Source: Betaproteobacteria bacterium (GTDB lineage: Bacteria; Pseudomonadota; Gammaproteobacteria; Burkholderiales; Burkholderiaceae_C). From it: a stretch of DNA of 64,000 nt. The translations under genes were made by a program, and so were the position numbers. Within the stretch, counting starts at the first letter, position 1, and each line of letters opens with the position of its first letter. The notes beneath the pieces are model-generated. The model was given only the letters and a program-made list of their open reading frames with translations, did not search any database and was not told the DNA's origin. The stretch is taken from positions 45,927 to 109,926 of the forward strand of contig CANGHH010000014.1 of the NCBI GenBank assembly GCA_947453725.1, in the 5' to 3' direction. This document shows, in pieces, positions 19,265 to 32,676 of the stretch.

Positions 19265-19502
19265 CCATGCAACAGGCCGGTATCCGGGCTTGCGAGTACC
19301 GGTGCGGTCGGATGACCGCGCCGGAAGCGCTCTGCGCCTTCCCAGCCCGTTGTGCGGACCAGTGGCTTGTCGTGCAGTGCGCTCCTCGCTGACCGTTGCG
19401 GGGGCAGCGCCGGAATCGCAGCGGGGCTTTCAAAAGCGCCCCGGCTGCTCACCGGCTTCCCGTTTAACCCGCCGCCCTTCAACGTGGACGGCAGGCACCT
19501 GT
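19265..19502 (-). promoter_or_regulatory. Cobalamin (AdoCbl) riboswitch upstream of btuB
   Basis: Read on the minus strand the leader contains the cobalamin aptamer blocks in order. These are AAACGGGAAGCCGGTGAG (19465-19448), GCCCCCGCAACGGTC (about 19405-19391), GCCACTG (19366-19360), GGGAAGGCGC (19343-19334) and the B12-box-like GCCCGGATACCGGCCTG (19289-19273). It lies about 140 bases before btuB, with an RBS-adjacent hairpin between. When bound by adenosylcobalamin it would repress the btuBFCD-cobQ operon. The exact 5' and 3' limits are approximate. Confidence 0.93.
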
Positions 19503-19608
19503 TTCAAGCGGTCAGGATGGTAGCGCACGACGGCCTGCGCCCGTCCGGCCGCGCCGCGCCGCGCCGGGCCTTCACGCCGACTTCAGACGGGCATGAAATA
19601 CTGCCCGG

Positions 19609-20052
19609 ATGCGGCGCAGCCCCACACCACTTGCTCAGACACGCGGCCTTGGCAGCGCTGGAGGGCTGGCGCGTTGCCTGCTGGTCATGCTGCTGGCCTT
19701 CGACTTCGTCAGCGCGCCTTTCCACCAGCATCTGCACGACGGGGAACTCGCCCCGTTGGCCCACAAGGCGCAGCACACCATGGCCCAGGCCGGGGACCAC
19801 CACGCCGAAAGCGTTGAGCATGCCCTGGCTTCGCATGCCACGGCGGCGATCCGCAGCGTCCGGTCGCTGTGGGCGCAGCTGCCACCCGCCGACGACTCCG
19901 AGACGCAGCCCGCGCTCCTGGCGGTGGCGCTGCTTCTGGCGACGGTCCGTAAGCCGCCGTCCGCTTTCTGGCTGCCCGACAGGGACCGTGCCGACTTCGC
20001 CACCCACCGCAGCCTGCCGCCCGCCGGCCGAGCACCACCGCCACACGCCTGA
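19609..20052 (+). CDS. His-rich small exported/membrane protein leading the second RND operon
   Basis: The 147-residue product has one hydrophobic segment (about 21-36) that may be a signal anchor. Nine histidines follow between residues 39 and 76: His39, 41, 43, 52, 56, 64, 65, 71 and 76, beginning with FHQHLHDG. The C-terminal third contains a second hydrophobic run and a Pro-rich tail. I recognise no named family, but small His-rich proteins at the head of czc-type operons are common. It lies 81 bases before the adaptor gene. A periplasmic divalent-metal binding role is inferred. Confidence 0.65.
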   Translation: MRRSPTPLAQTRGLGSAGGLARCLLVMLLAFDFVSAPFHQHLHDGELAPLAHKAQHTMAQAGDHHAESVEHALASHATAAIRSVRSLWAQLPPADDSETQPALLAVALLLATVRKPPSAFWLPDRDRADFATHRSLPPAGRAPPPHA

Positions 20053-20133
20053 GGTCTTCCTCGGACGCCGCCCTGGCGCCCGTCTCAGTCCGGCCGGCCC
20101 AACCCCTGGGGCAGGCTCACGTGGAGTTTCCAG

Positions 20134-21297
20134 ATGCACGGCTCAATGTCCCGGCCCGCGCTCGTCCGCGCCGCTTCCGCCCTCATGCTGAGCGCCTTGC
20201 TCGGCACACCGCCCGCAGCCCGTGCTGCCGACGAATTCGCGATCACCCCGAGCCAGCTGCAAGGCCTGGGGATCACCTTGCAACGCCTGGAAAAGCCGGC
20301 CGGCATCCAGGGCCAGGCCTACCCCGCACGCGTGGTGTTGCCGCCGTCGCAAGAGCAGGTGGTCAGTGCGCCGCTGGCCGGCCTGGTGGACCGGGTGCTG
20401 GTCGGCGAGAACGACCAGGTCAGAAGCGGCCAGCCGCTGCTGCGCCTGGTCAGCCCGGAACTGGGCGAATTGCAGCTCAGGCTGCTGGAAGCGACTGCCA
20501 GGAGCCGGCTTGCGCAGAAGACGCTGCAGCGCGAACGCCTGCTGTTGGCCGACGGCATCATCCCCGAGCGGCGAGTGCAAGAAGCCGAAGGCGCCGCCGA
20601 GGCCGACCTTGCCCGGGTGCAGCAGGCCGAGGCCGCGCTGCGGCTGGCCGGCCTGGACGACGCCAGCATCCGCAAGATCGCAGCCGGCGGCCCGCTGCAA
20701 GAAGCCCTGACCGTTCACGCGCAGTCGCCCGGCACGGTGATCGGGCTCGACGTCAAGGCCGGCCAGCGCGTGGCACCCGCCTCGGCCCTGATGCGCCTGG
20801 CCGATACGCGGCAGTTGTGGCTGGACGTGCAATTGCCGGCCGACCGCCGGACGCAAGTGGCCATCCAGGGGGCTCCGATCACCGTGCTCGGCCGCGACGC
20901 CGCCGCCCTGCCCATCAGCCTGGGCACCCAGGTCAGCGACAGCCAGACCATCACCCTGCGCGCCCGGGTCACGAAGGGGGCGGTGCTGCTGCGCCCGGGC
21001 GAATACGTGCAGGTCCAGGTGCCGTTCGCGACGGCGCTGGCCAGTCCGGCCGGCGCCACCGCTGGTGCGGGCCCGGAAAGCTGGCCGGTGCCGGTGGCGG
21101 CGGTCGTCCACCAGGGTGACAAGGCCTATGTCTTCGTGAGAACGCCCAAAGGCTTCATCGCCCAGCCGGTGACCGTGCTGAACAGCGCCGGCGCCTCGGT
21201 TCAAGTGCAAGGGCCGCTGAAAGCCGGCCAGGACATCGCCGTCACCTCGGTGATCGCCCTGAAAGCGGCCTGGCTGGGCAAGAGCGGGAGCAATTGA
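20134..21297 (+). CDS. Periplasmic adaptor of second heavy-metal RND system (CzcB-like)
   Basis: This 387-residue RND membrane fusion protein has a signal peptide to about residue 32 (AARAADE). The half-lipoyl motif APLAGLVDRVLVGENDQV and a coiled-coil hairpin come next, then the second half-lipoyl AQSPGTVIGLDVKAGQRV and a C-terminal KAYVFVRTPKGF strand. It lacks the heavy-metal-binding N-terminal segment present in the CusB-like adaptor at 9461-10735. The stop overlaps the pump ATG (TGATG). It connects the pump to the outer-membrane channel at the end of the operon. Confidence 0.9.
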   Translation: MHGSMSRPALVRAASALMLSALLGTPPAARAADEFAITPSQLQGLGITLQRLEKPAGIQGQAYPARVVLPPSQEQVVSAPLAGLVDRVLVGENDQVRSGQPLLRLVSPELGELQLRLLEATARSRLAQKTLQRERLLLADGIIPERRVQEAEGAAEADLARVQQAEAALRLAGLDDASIRKIAAGGPLQEALTVHAQSPGTVIGLDVKAGQRVAPASALMRLADTRQLWLDVQLPADRRTQVAIQGAPITVLGRDAAALPISLGTQVSDSQTITLRARVTKGAVLLRPGEYVQVQVPFATALASPAGATAGAGPESWPVPVAAVVHQGDKAYVFVRTPKGFIAQPVTVLNSAGASVQVQGPLKAGQDIAVTSVIALKAAWLGKSGSN

Positions 21298-24200
21298 TGC
21301 TGGCCCGTGTCGTGCAATTCGCGCTGTCGCAGCGCCTCTTCGTCATGCTGGCGGCGGCCTTGCTGGCCGGGGCCGGCTGGTTCAGCTTCCGCAACCTGCC
21401 CATCGACGCCTTCCCCGATGTGTCGGGCACCCAGGTCAAGATCATCCTGAAGGCCCCGGGGATGACGCCCGAGGAAATCGAGAGCCGCATCGCGGTGCCC
21501 GTCGAGGTCGAGATGCTGGGCATACCGCAGCAACGCATGCTGCGCTCGGTCTCCAAATACGGGTTGGTCGATGTCACCGTCGATTTCAACGACGGCACCG
21601 ACATCTACTGGGCGCGCCAGCAGGTGGCCGAACGGCTGGCCACCATCACCGCCGATCTGCCCGCCGGCACCAGCGGCGGCATGGCGCCGATCACCACGCC
21701 GCTGGGCGAGATGTTCATGTTCACCATCGAGGCCGAAAGCCTGACACTGGCCGAAAAGCGCAGCCTGCTCGACTGGGTGATACGGCCGGCGCTGCGGGGT
21801 GTGCCCGGGGTCGCCGACGTCAACGCCCTGGGCGGCAAGGTGCACAGCTTCGAGGTCGTGCCCGACGCAGCCAGGCTCGCCGCTGTCGGCCTGTCGTCGG
21901 CCAGGCTCAAGGCCGCCATCGAAGCCAACAACCGCAACGACGGCGCCGGCCGCCTGGGCGAAGGCGACGAGGTGCTGCTGGTGCGCAGCGAGGGCAGCGT
22001 GAAGACGCAGGACGACCTGCGCGCCATCGTCGTGGCCAGCAGGGACGGCCGCACCATCCGCCTGGCCGACGTGGCGCTGGTGCGCGACGGCTCGGTGACG
22101 CGCAGCGGCGCGGTCACGAAGGACGGCCGGGCCGAGGCCGTCGAAGGGCTGGTGCTCGGACTGGCCGGCGCCAACGCGCAGAAGGTCGTCGAGGGCGTGA
22201 CCAGGAAGCTCGACGAGCTGAAAGCGTCGCTGCCCGCCGGCGTGAAGCTGGCGGTGTTCTACAACCGCGCCGGCCTGGTCGAGAAGGCCGTCGGCACGGT
22301 CTCGAAGGCGCTGCTGGAAGCCACCTTGATCGTGCTGGTGCTGCTCGGCGCCTTCCTCGGCAACGTGCGCGCAGCGGTGGCCGTGGCTGCCGTGCTGCCG
22401 CTGGCCGCCCTGGCCACTTTCATCCTGATGCGGCAGGCCGGCATGTCGGCCAACCTGATGAGCCTGGGCGGCCTGGCCATCGCGCTGGGCATGCTGGTCG
22501 ACGCGGCCGTCGTGGTGGTCGAGAACGTGGTCCAGCACCTCGCGAACCACAACCAGTCGGACAGCAGCAAGGGCCGCCTGCCAAGACTGCACATCGTCTT
22601 TCGCGCGGTGCGCGAAGTGGCGCTGCCGGTGGGTGCGGGCGTCCTGATCATCATCACGGTGTTCCTGCCGCTGCTCACGCTGCAGGGCCTGGAAGGCAAA
22701 TTTTTCGTGCCGGTTGCGATGACCATCGTCTTCGCGCTGATCAGCTCGCTGGCGCTGTCGCTCACTGTCATCCCGGTGCTGTCGTCCTTCCTGCTCAAGA
22801 CCGTGGCGCACGAAGAGCCCTGGCTGCCGCGCCAGCTGCTGAAGGCTTACCGCCCCACACTGGCCTGGGCCTTGCGCCGGCAGACCGTGGTCTTCGTCAT
22901 GGCCGGCGCGATGCTCGCCGGCGCGGCCGTGGTCTACACCTTCGTCGGCAAGACCTTCATGCCGGAAATGGACGAGGGCGACCTCATCGTCGGCATCGAG
23001 AAGCTGCCCTCGGTCAGCCTGGAACAGTCCGTCGCCCTGGACCTGCTGATCCAGCAGGCCCTGATGAAGAACATCCCCGAGATCAGCGGCGTGGTGGCGC
23101 GGGCCGGCGCCGACGAGATCGGTCTCGACCCGATGGGGCTGAACCAGACCGACACCTTCCTGGTGCTGAAGCCGCGCGACGAATGGAAGCTGGTCAGCAA
23201 GGAAGCACTGATCGACAAGATCCGCAGCGTGCTGGACCAGATGCCCGGCATCCGCTACAGCTTCACCCAGCCCATCGCCATGCGGGTGTCGGAAATGATC
23301 AGCGGCGTGCGCGGCGACGTGGCCATCAAGGTCTTCGGCCCCGACCTGAAAGCGCTGAACGCGCTGTCCAGCGCCATCGAAGCGGCGATGAAGAAGCTGC
23401 CGGGCAGCCAGGATGTGTACACCGTCGAGAACGACGGGGTGCAGTACCTGCGCGTCGTCGTGGACCGGCTGGTAGCCGGCCGCTATGGTTTATCCGTCGA
23501 AGCGGTGCAGGACGCGCTGCGGGTGCAGCTCGAAGGCCAGCGCGCCGGCACCGTGATCGCCGGCAACCGTCGCATCCCCATCCTGCTGCGCGGCGCGGAC
23601 GCGGTGAAGGTCTCGCCGGCCGAATTTGCGTCACTCAGCATCATCGGTGCGGACGGCCTGAGCGTGCCGCTGCAGACGCTGGCCCGGCTGGTGCGCGAAG
23701 GCGGGCCGGTGAAGATCGACCGCGAGATGGGCAGCCGTTACGCGGTGGTCATCGCCAACGTCACCGGGCGCGACCTGGTCGGTTTTGTCGAGGACGCCAA
23801 GGCCGCCGTCGCCTCGGCGGTGAAGCTGCCCGTCGGCTACACCGTCACCTGGGGCGGGCAGTTCGAGAACCAGCAACGCGCAGCGGCGCGCCTGATGCTG
23901 GTCGTGCCGCTGGCCCTGGGCTTCATCTTCCTGATCCTGTTCACCACCTTCGGCTCGGTGCGGCAGGCGCTGCTGGTGCTGAGCAATGTGCCCTTCGCAC
24001 TGGTCGGCGGCATCGTGGCGCTGTGGGTCACCGGCGAATACCTGTCAGTGCCGGCCTCGGTCGGCTTCATTGCCCTGCTCGGCATCGCGGTGCTCAACGG
24101 CGTCGTGCTGGTGAGCTACTTCAACCAATTGCGGGCCGAAGGCCTGGCGCTGGCCGACTGCGTCACCGAAGGCGCGTACCGGCGCCTGCGACCGGTGCTG

Positions 24201-24446
24201 ATGACGGCAGCCATCACCGCCTTCGGCCTGATCCCGCTGCTGTTCGCCACAGGCCCGGGCTCGGAGATTCAACGCCCGCTGGCCATCGTCGTGATCGGCG
24301 GCCTGATCAGTGCCACGGCGCTGACGCTGATCCTGCTGCCCATCCTCTACCTGCGCTTCGCGCATTCAAGCGGCGACGCAGCCCGTGCAACAAGCGTTCC
24401 GGATGCGCCGCGTGCGCCCGGCGCGACGGAGCCCAACCATGCCTAA
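21297..24446 (+). CDS. Heavy-metal RND efflux pump, CzcA-like (not Cu/Ag type)
   Basis: The 1049-residue pump has the HME-RND opening LPIDAFPDVSGTQVKI, FMPEMDEGD and the proton-relay segment ALGMLVDAAVVVVEN. The three positions that are methionine in CusA are different here: GDLIVGIEK, TDTFLVLKP and MISGVRGDVAIKV lack the equivalents, so Cu/Ag is unlikely and a divalent cation such as Zn, Co, Ni or Cd is more likely. ATG 21297 overlaps the adaptor stop; a TTG one codon earlier is possible. It overlaps the DUF3240 gene by eight bases. Confidence 0.92.
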   Translation: MLARVVQFALSQRLFVMLAAALLAGAGWFSFRNLPIDAFPDVSGTQVKIILKAPGMTPEEIESRIAVPVEVEMLGIPQQRMLRSVSKYGLVDVTVDFNDGTDIYWARQQVAERLATITADLPAGTSGGMAPITTPLGEMFMFTIEAESLTLAEKRSLLDWVIRPALRGVPGVADVNALGGKVHSFEVVPDAARLAAVGLSSARLKAAIEANNRNDGAGRLGEGDEVLLVRSEGSVKTQDDLRAIVVASRDGRTIRLADVALVRDGSVTRSGAVTKDGRAEAVEGLVLGLAGANAQKVVEGVTRKLDELKASLPAGVKLAVFYNRAGLVEKAVGTVSKALLEATLIVLVLLGAFLGNVRAAVAVAAVLPLAALATFILMRQAGMSANLMSLGGLAIALGMLVDAAVVVVENVVQHLANHNQSDSSKGRLPRLHIVFRAVREVALPVGAGVLIIITVFLPLLTLQGLEGKFFVPVAMTIVFALISSLALSLTVIPVLSSFLLKTVAHEEPWLPRQLLKAYRPTLAWALRRQTVVFVMAGAMLAGAAVVYTFVGKTFMPEMDEGDLIVGIEKLPSVSLEQSVALDLLIQQALMKNIPEISGVVARAGADEIGLDPMGLNQTDTFLVLKPRDEWKLVSKEALIDKIRSVLDQMPGIRYSFTQPIAMRVSEMISGVRGDVAIKVFGPDLKALNALSSAIEAAMKKLPGSQDVYTVENDGVQYLRVVVDRLVAGRYGLSVEAVQDALRVQLEGQRAGTVIAGNRRIPILLRGADAVKVSPAEFASLSIIGADGLSVPLQTLARLVREGGPVKIDREMGSRYAVVIANVTGRDLVGFVEDAKAAVASAVKLPVGYTVTWGGQFENQQRAAARLMLVVPLALGFIFLILFTTFGSVRQALLVLSNVPFALVGGIVALWVTGEYLSVPASVGFIALLGIAVLNGVVLVSYFNQLRAEGLALADCVTEGAYRRLRPVLMTAAITAFGLIPLLFATGPGSEIQRPLAIVVIGGLISATALTLILLPILYLRFAHSSGDAARATSVPDAPRAPGATEPNHA

Positions 24447-24737
24447 GTTTTCACTGACGCTGATCTGCTCGCGCGAGATTGAAGAGAAGCTGCTCGACAC
24501 CCTGCTGACCCACGTCGAAGGCGAAGTCTTCACCAGCACGCCGACCTTCAGCCACGGCACCGCGCAGGGGCGTTTGTCCCCGGTCGAGAAGGTGATGGGC
24601 CGCAGCCGTTCGGTGCAGGTGCAGATCGTCACCACCGCCGAAGAACTGGCCAGCCTGACCGAACTGCTGCATCAGCGTTTCAGGGGCACAGGGCTGCGCT
24701 ACTGGGCCGCCGCGCTCGCCCTCGAAGGGGAAGTGGC

Positions 24738-24741
<4 letters not shown>
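24439..24741 (+). CDS. DUF3240 family small protein of the RND operon
   Basis: A 100-residue protein that starts MPKFSLTLICSREIEEKLLD and contains EGEVFTSTPTFSHG and a beta-alpha-beta-like arrangement resembling a ferredoxin-like or PII-like fold. DUF3240 proteins are repeatedly found next to CzcA/CusA-class pumps, which agrees with its place between pump and channel here. It overlaps the pump by eight bases and the channel start by four. A cytosolic regulatory or metal-sensing role is plausible, but unproven. Confidence 0.8.
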
Positions 24742-27741
<3,000 letters not shown>

Positions 27742-27752
27742 AGGAATCCCCC

Positions 27753-28610
27753 GTGAAGCTTTGCGGATACGACGTCGGCCTGAACCAGCCCTTCTTCCTG
27801 ATCGCCGGACCCTGCGTGGTCGAAAGCGAACAGTTGCAGATGGACGTGGCCGGGCAGCTGCAGGACATGACCCGCGCCCTGGGCATCCCCTTCATCTTCA
27901 AGAGCAGCTACGACAAGGCCAACCGCAGCAGCGGCACGACCTTTCGCGGTCCGGGCATGGAACGCGGCCTGGAAATCCTGGCCAAGGTCAGGCGCGAGCT
28001 GCAGGTGCCGATCCTGACCGATGTCCACGACGAATCGCAGATCGCCGCGGTGGCCGCGGTGGTCGACGTGCTGCAGACACCGGCCTTCCTGTGCCGCCAG
28101 ACCGATTTCATCCGCGCGGTGGCGCAATGCGGCAAGCCGGCCAACATCAAGAAGGGGCAGTTCCTGGCGCCCCACGACATGAAGAACGTCATCGACAAGG
28201 CCCGCGCCGCAGCGCGCGAAAAAGGCCTGCCCGAGGACGTGTTCATGGCCTGCGAACGCGGCGTCAGCTTCGGCTACAACAACCTGGTGTCCGACATGCG
28301 GTCGCTGGCCATCATGCGCGAGACGCAGGCGCCGGTGGTCTTCGACGCCACCCACAGCGTGCAACTGCCCGGCGGCCAGGGCACCAGCAGCGGCGGCCAG
28401 CGCGAGTTCGTGCCGGTGCTGGCCCGCGCGGCCATTGCCGTCGGTGTGGCCGGTGTGTTCATGGAAACCCACCCCGACCCGGCCAAGGCCCTGAGCGACG
28501 GCCCCAACGCCGTGCCGCTGAAGCACATGAAGGCGCTGCTGGAACAGCTGGTGGCGCTGGACCGCGTGATCAAGCAGCAGCCGCTGCTGGAGAACGACTT
28601 TTCCTGCTGA
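27753..28610 (+). CDS. kdsA: 3-deoxy-8-phosphooctulonate synthase (KDO-8-P synthase)
   Basis: This 285-residue cytosolic enzyme condenses phosphoenolpyruvate with arabinose 5-phosphate on the pathway to KDO, the inner-core sugar of lipopolysaccharide. Landmarks are [12 protein letters not shown], the [11 protein letters not shown] block and PTDVHDE-like LTDVHDESQ, with [17 protein letters not shown] near the end. It starts at GTG 27753 with AAGGA upstream, 11 bases after pyrG. The pyrG-kdsA-eno order is common in proteobacteria. Confidence 0.96.
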   Translation: MKLCGYDVGLNQPFFLIAGPCVVESEQLQMDVAGQLQDMTRALGIPFIFKSSYDKANRSSGTTFRGPGMERGLEILAKVRRELQVPILTDVHDESQIAAVAAVVDVLQTPAFLCRQTDFIRAVAQCGKPANIKKGQFLAPHDMKNVIDKARAAAREKGLPEDVFMACERGVSFGYNNLVSDMRSLAIMRETQAPVVFDATHSVQLPGGQGTSSGGQREFVPVLARAAIAVGVAGVFMETHPDPAKALSDGPNAVPLKHMKALLEQLVALDRVIKQQPLLENDFSC

Positions 28611-28620
28611 AGGACAACGC

Positions 28621-30316
<1,696 letters not shown>

Positions 30317-30331
30317 GGCAGCGGCGGCGCC

Positions 30332-30610
30332 ATGCGTTGGGCCACCCTCATCATCGCCGCACTGCTGGTCCTGGTGCAGGCTGACCTGTGGTTCGGCAAG
30401 GGCAACCTGCCCTATGTGATGACGCTGCGCAAGCAATTGCTGGCACAGCGCGGGGCCAACGAGCAGGCGCGCCAGCGCAATGTGCGCGTGGCCGCCGAAG
30501 TGATCGATCTGCGCGAGGGTCTGGAGATGGTCGAGGAAAAAGCCCGCGCCGAGTTGGGCATGGTCAAGCCCAATGAAATCCTGGTGCAGGTCAGCACGCG
30601 CAAACCGTGA
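30332..30610 (+). CDS. ftsB: Cell division protein FtsB
   Basis: A 92-residue bitopic protein of the FtsQLB divisome complex. It has a short cytoplasmic end, a membrane span at about residues 4-18 (TLIIAALLVLVQADL), the GKGNL motif, and a coiled coil at about 28-70. It ends with the conserved ELGMVKPNEILVQV block. Position directly after eno is a well-known conserved linkage. Its stop overlaps the GTG start of pnuC by four bases, so division and NAD-salvage genes are translationally linked here. Confidence 0.93.
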   Translation: MRWATLIIAALLVLVQADLWFGKGNLPYVMTLRKQLLAQRGANEQARQRNVRVAAEVIDLREGLEMVEEKARAELGMVKPNEILVQVSTRKP

Positions 30611-31176
30611 ATATCACGGGGCTGGAAGTGGTGGCCTCGCTGGTCGCCGTGGTGATGGTTTTGGCCAATCTGCGCGTCAACCCGGTCGGCTGGCCGCTGG
30701 CCATCGTCAGTTCGCTGATGTACGCCAAGATTTTTGCCGACAGCCAGCTCTATGGGGAAGCCAGCCTGCAGTTCGTCTTCGTCGTGCTGGCCTGCTGGGG
30801 CTGGTGGCAGTGGCTCCGCGGACAAGGTGACGACGGGCGGGCGCTGCAGGTGCAGGTGCTGACGACCCGCCTGCGCTGGGGTGCCGCTGCCGCCACCTTC
30901 GCCGCCTGGCCGCTGCTGGGCCTGCTGCTGCAGCGTGTCACCGACAGCGACGTGCCCTACCTCGACGCGCTGCCCACGGTGGCGAGCCTGACCGGACAGT
31001 TCCTGCTGGGCCGCAAGTACATCGAGAACTGGGCCGTGTGGCTGGCCGTGAACGGCTTCAGCATCGTGCTGTTCGCGCACAAGGGCCTGTGGCTGACAGT
31101 GGCGCTGTACGCCGTGTTTGCCGCGCTGTCCCTGGCGGGGTGGCGGGCCTGGCGGCGGCAGTTGCAGCATGGCTGA
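30607..31176 (+). CDS. pnuC: Nicotinamide riboside/mononucleotide transporter PnuC
   Basis: The 189-residue membrane protein has about seven hydrophobic segments and the PnuC features VNPVGWPLAIVSS, ADSQLYGEASLQ, WWQW and the RKYIENWAVWL block. PnuC proteins move nicotinamide riboside by facilitated diffusion, with uptake pulled by cytoplasmic phosphorylation. It starts at GTG 30607, overlapping the ftsB stop. The next gene, which overlaps it by eight bases, encodes a NadR-like kinase that would supply that phosphorylation. Confidence 0.92.
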   Translation: MNITGLEVVASLVAVVMVLANLRVNPVGWPLAIVSSLMYAKIFADSQLYGEASLQFVFVVLACWGWWQWLRGQGDDGRALQVQVLTTRLRWGAAAATFAAWPLLGLLLQRVTDSDVPYLDALPTVASLTGQFLLGRKYIENWAVWLAVNGFSIVLFAHKGLWLTVALYAVFAALSLAGWRAWRRQLQHG

Positions 31177-31750
31177 GGGCGCGCTGCGCATCGCGCTGGT
31201 CGGCGCCGAGAGCACCGGCAAGACGACGCTGGCCGCCGCGCTGGCCACCCGGCTGGAGCAGGACAGCGGCCTGCGCGTGGCCTGGGTGCCCGAGTGGCTG
31301 CGCCTTTGGTGTGATGAAAACGGCCGGACGCCGCGCCAGGACGAGCAGCAGGCCATCCTGCAGATGCAGCATGCGCACATCGCCGCGGCGGCCGCCAGCC
31401 ACGACATCGTGGTCTGCGACACCACGGCGCTGATGACAGCCGTCTACAGCCGCATCGTCTTCGGCGACCGCTCGCTCGATGGGCAGGCCGCCGCTCTGCA
31501 CCGCGAGATGGACCTGACGCTGCTGACCGCGCTGGACCTGCCGTGGGTCGCCGACGGCGCCCAGCGCGACGGCCCGCAGGTGCGCGAACCGGTGGACAGC
31601 GCACTGCGCGACTTGCTGGCTGCCCACCGCCTGCCGTGGTCGGTGGTGGCCGGCAGCGGCCTGGCGCGACTGGAACAGGCGGTCGCTGCGGTGGCGCCCT
31701 GCCTGCGCCGCCGCAGCCTTCACTGCACGGCGCGGCTGCCCGGGGGCTGA
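31169..31750 (+). CDS. NadR-like ATPase / ribosylnicotinamide kinase
   Basis: A 193-residue P-loop protein with Walker A GAESTGKTT at about residues 11-19, followed by WVPEWLRLWCDENGRTPRQDE and VVCDTTALMTAVYS, as in the kinase domain of NadR. It lacks the helix-turn-helix and adenylyltransferase domains of full-length E. coli NadR, so it is probably a stand-alone nicotinamide riboside kinase yielding NMN. It overlaps pnuC by eight bases. The 3' end runs 31 bases into the convergent hslO gene. Confidence 0.87.
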   Translation: MAEGALRIALVGAESTGKTTLAAALATRLEQDSGLRVAWVPEWLRLWCDENGRTPRQDEQQAILQMQHAHIAAAAASHDIVVCDTTALMTAVYSRIVFGDRSLDGQAAALHREMDLTLLTALDLPWVADGAQRDGPQVREPVDSALRDLLAAHRLPWSVVAGSGLARLEQAVAAVAPCLRRRSLHCTARLPGG

Positions 31751-32676
31751 TCGGCCGGCGACGTGAACATCTCGCCGACGTCGATGGCGTCGAAGCGGTA
31801 CTGCAGGCCGCAGAACTCGCAACCGACCTCGACCAGGCCGCGCTCCTCGATCAGGCTGTCGCTCTCTTCGCGGCCCAGGCCGCGCAACATGCCCTGCACG
31901 CGCTCGCGCGAGCAGGTGCAGGCAAAGCGCGGCTGCTGCGGTTCGAAGACGCGCACCGTCTCTTCCCAAAACAGGCGGTGCAGGATCGCTTCGGGCGTCA
32001 GGCTGAGCAGCTCCTCGCGCGTCAGCGTGGCGGCCAACATCGAGATGCGGTTGTAGGCTTCGCTGAGGCCGATGTCGTCCTCGTTGCGATGGCCCGCCAG
32101 ATTGCCCTCGCCTTCGACCGGCAGGCGCTGGATCAGCAGGCCGGCTGCGACCTGGTCGTCGGCCGCCAGCACCAGCCGGGTGTCGAGCTGCTCGGACTGC
32201 AGCATGTAGTGCTCGAGCACCTGCGACACGTCTTGCAGCGGCTCGCGCTGGTCCCCATGCAGCGGCACCACGCCCTGGTAGGGCTGCTGGCCGGGGAACT
32301 TGTCCTTCGGGTCCAGGGTGATCGCGCAGCGGCCCTGGCCGTGGACGTTCAACATGGCTTCCAGGCGCGCGCCGGCCGGCACCTCGCCGACCACGGTGGC
32401 CGTCGCGCGAAAGCTCAGTTCGGGCTGCACCTCGACCACCGCCAGCTTCACCGGACCGTCGCCGAAGACCTGCAGCACCAGCGCGCCGTTGAACTTGATG
32501 TTGGCCTGCATCAGCACGCCGGCCGCTGCCATCTCGCCCAGCAGCACGCGCACCTCGGGCGGGTGCATGCCGATTGCCTGGCGGCGGCGCAGCACCTCCT
32601 GCCAGCTGTCGGTCAGCCGCACCAGCATGCCGCGCACCGGCAGGCCCTCGAAGATGAACTTGATGACGGTCGACAT
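31720..32676 (-). CDS. hslO: Redox-regulated chaperone Hsp33
   Basis: The 318-residue protein is a cytosolic holdase switched on by oxidation. The C-terminal zinc site has the CXC and CXXC pairs: Cys253 and Cys255 (FACTCSRERV), Cys286 and Cys289 (GCEFCG). The N-terminal domain includes SFRATATVVGEVPAGARLE and the GQGRCAITLDPKD segment. ATG 32676 overlaps the gamma-carbonic anhydrase stop by one base (TGATG), so the two genes form an operon. Its 3' end overlaps the convergent kinase gene by 31 bases. Confidence 0.96.
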   Translation of the reverse strand: MSTVIKFIFEGLPVRGMLVRLTDSWQEVLRRRQAIGMHPPEVRVLLGEMAAAGVLMQANIKFNGALVLQVFGDGPVKLAVVEVQPELSFRATATVVGEVPAGARLEAMLNVHGQGRCAITLDPKDKFPGQQPYQGVVPLHGDQREPLQDVSQVLEHYMLQSEQLDTRLVLAADDQVAAGLLIQRLPVEGEGNLAGHRNEDDIGLSEAYNRISMLAATLTREELLSLTPEAILHRLFWEETVRVFEPQQPRFACTCSRERVQGMLRGLGREESDSLIEERGLVEVGCEFCGLQYRFDAIDVGEMFTSPADQPPGSRAVQ

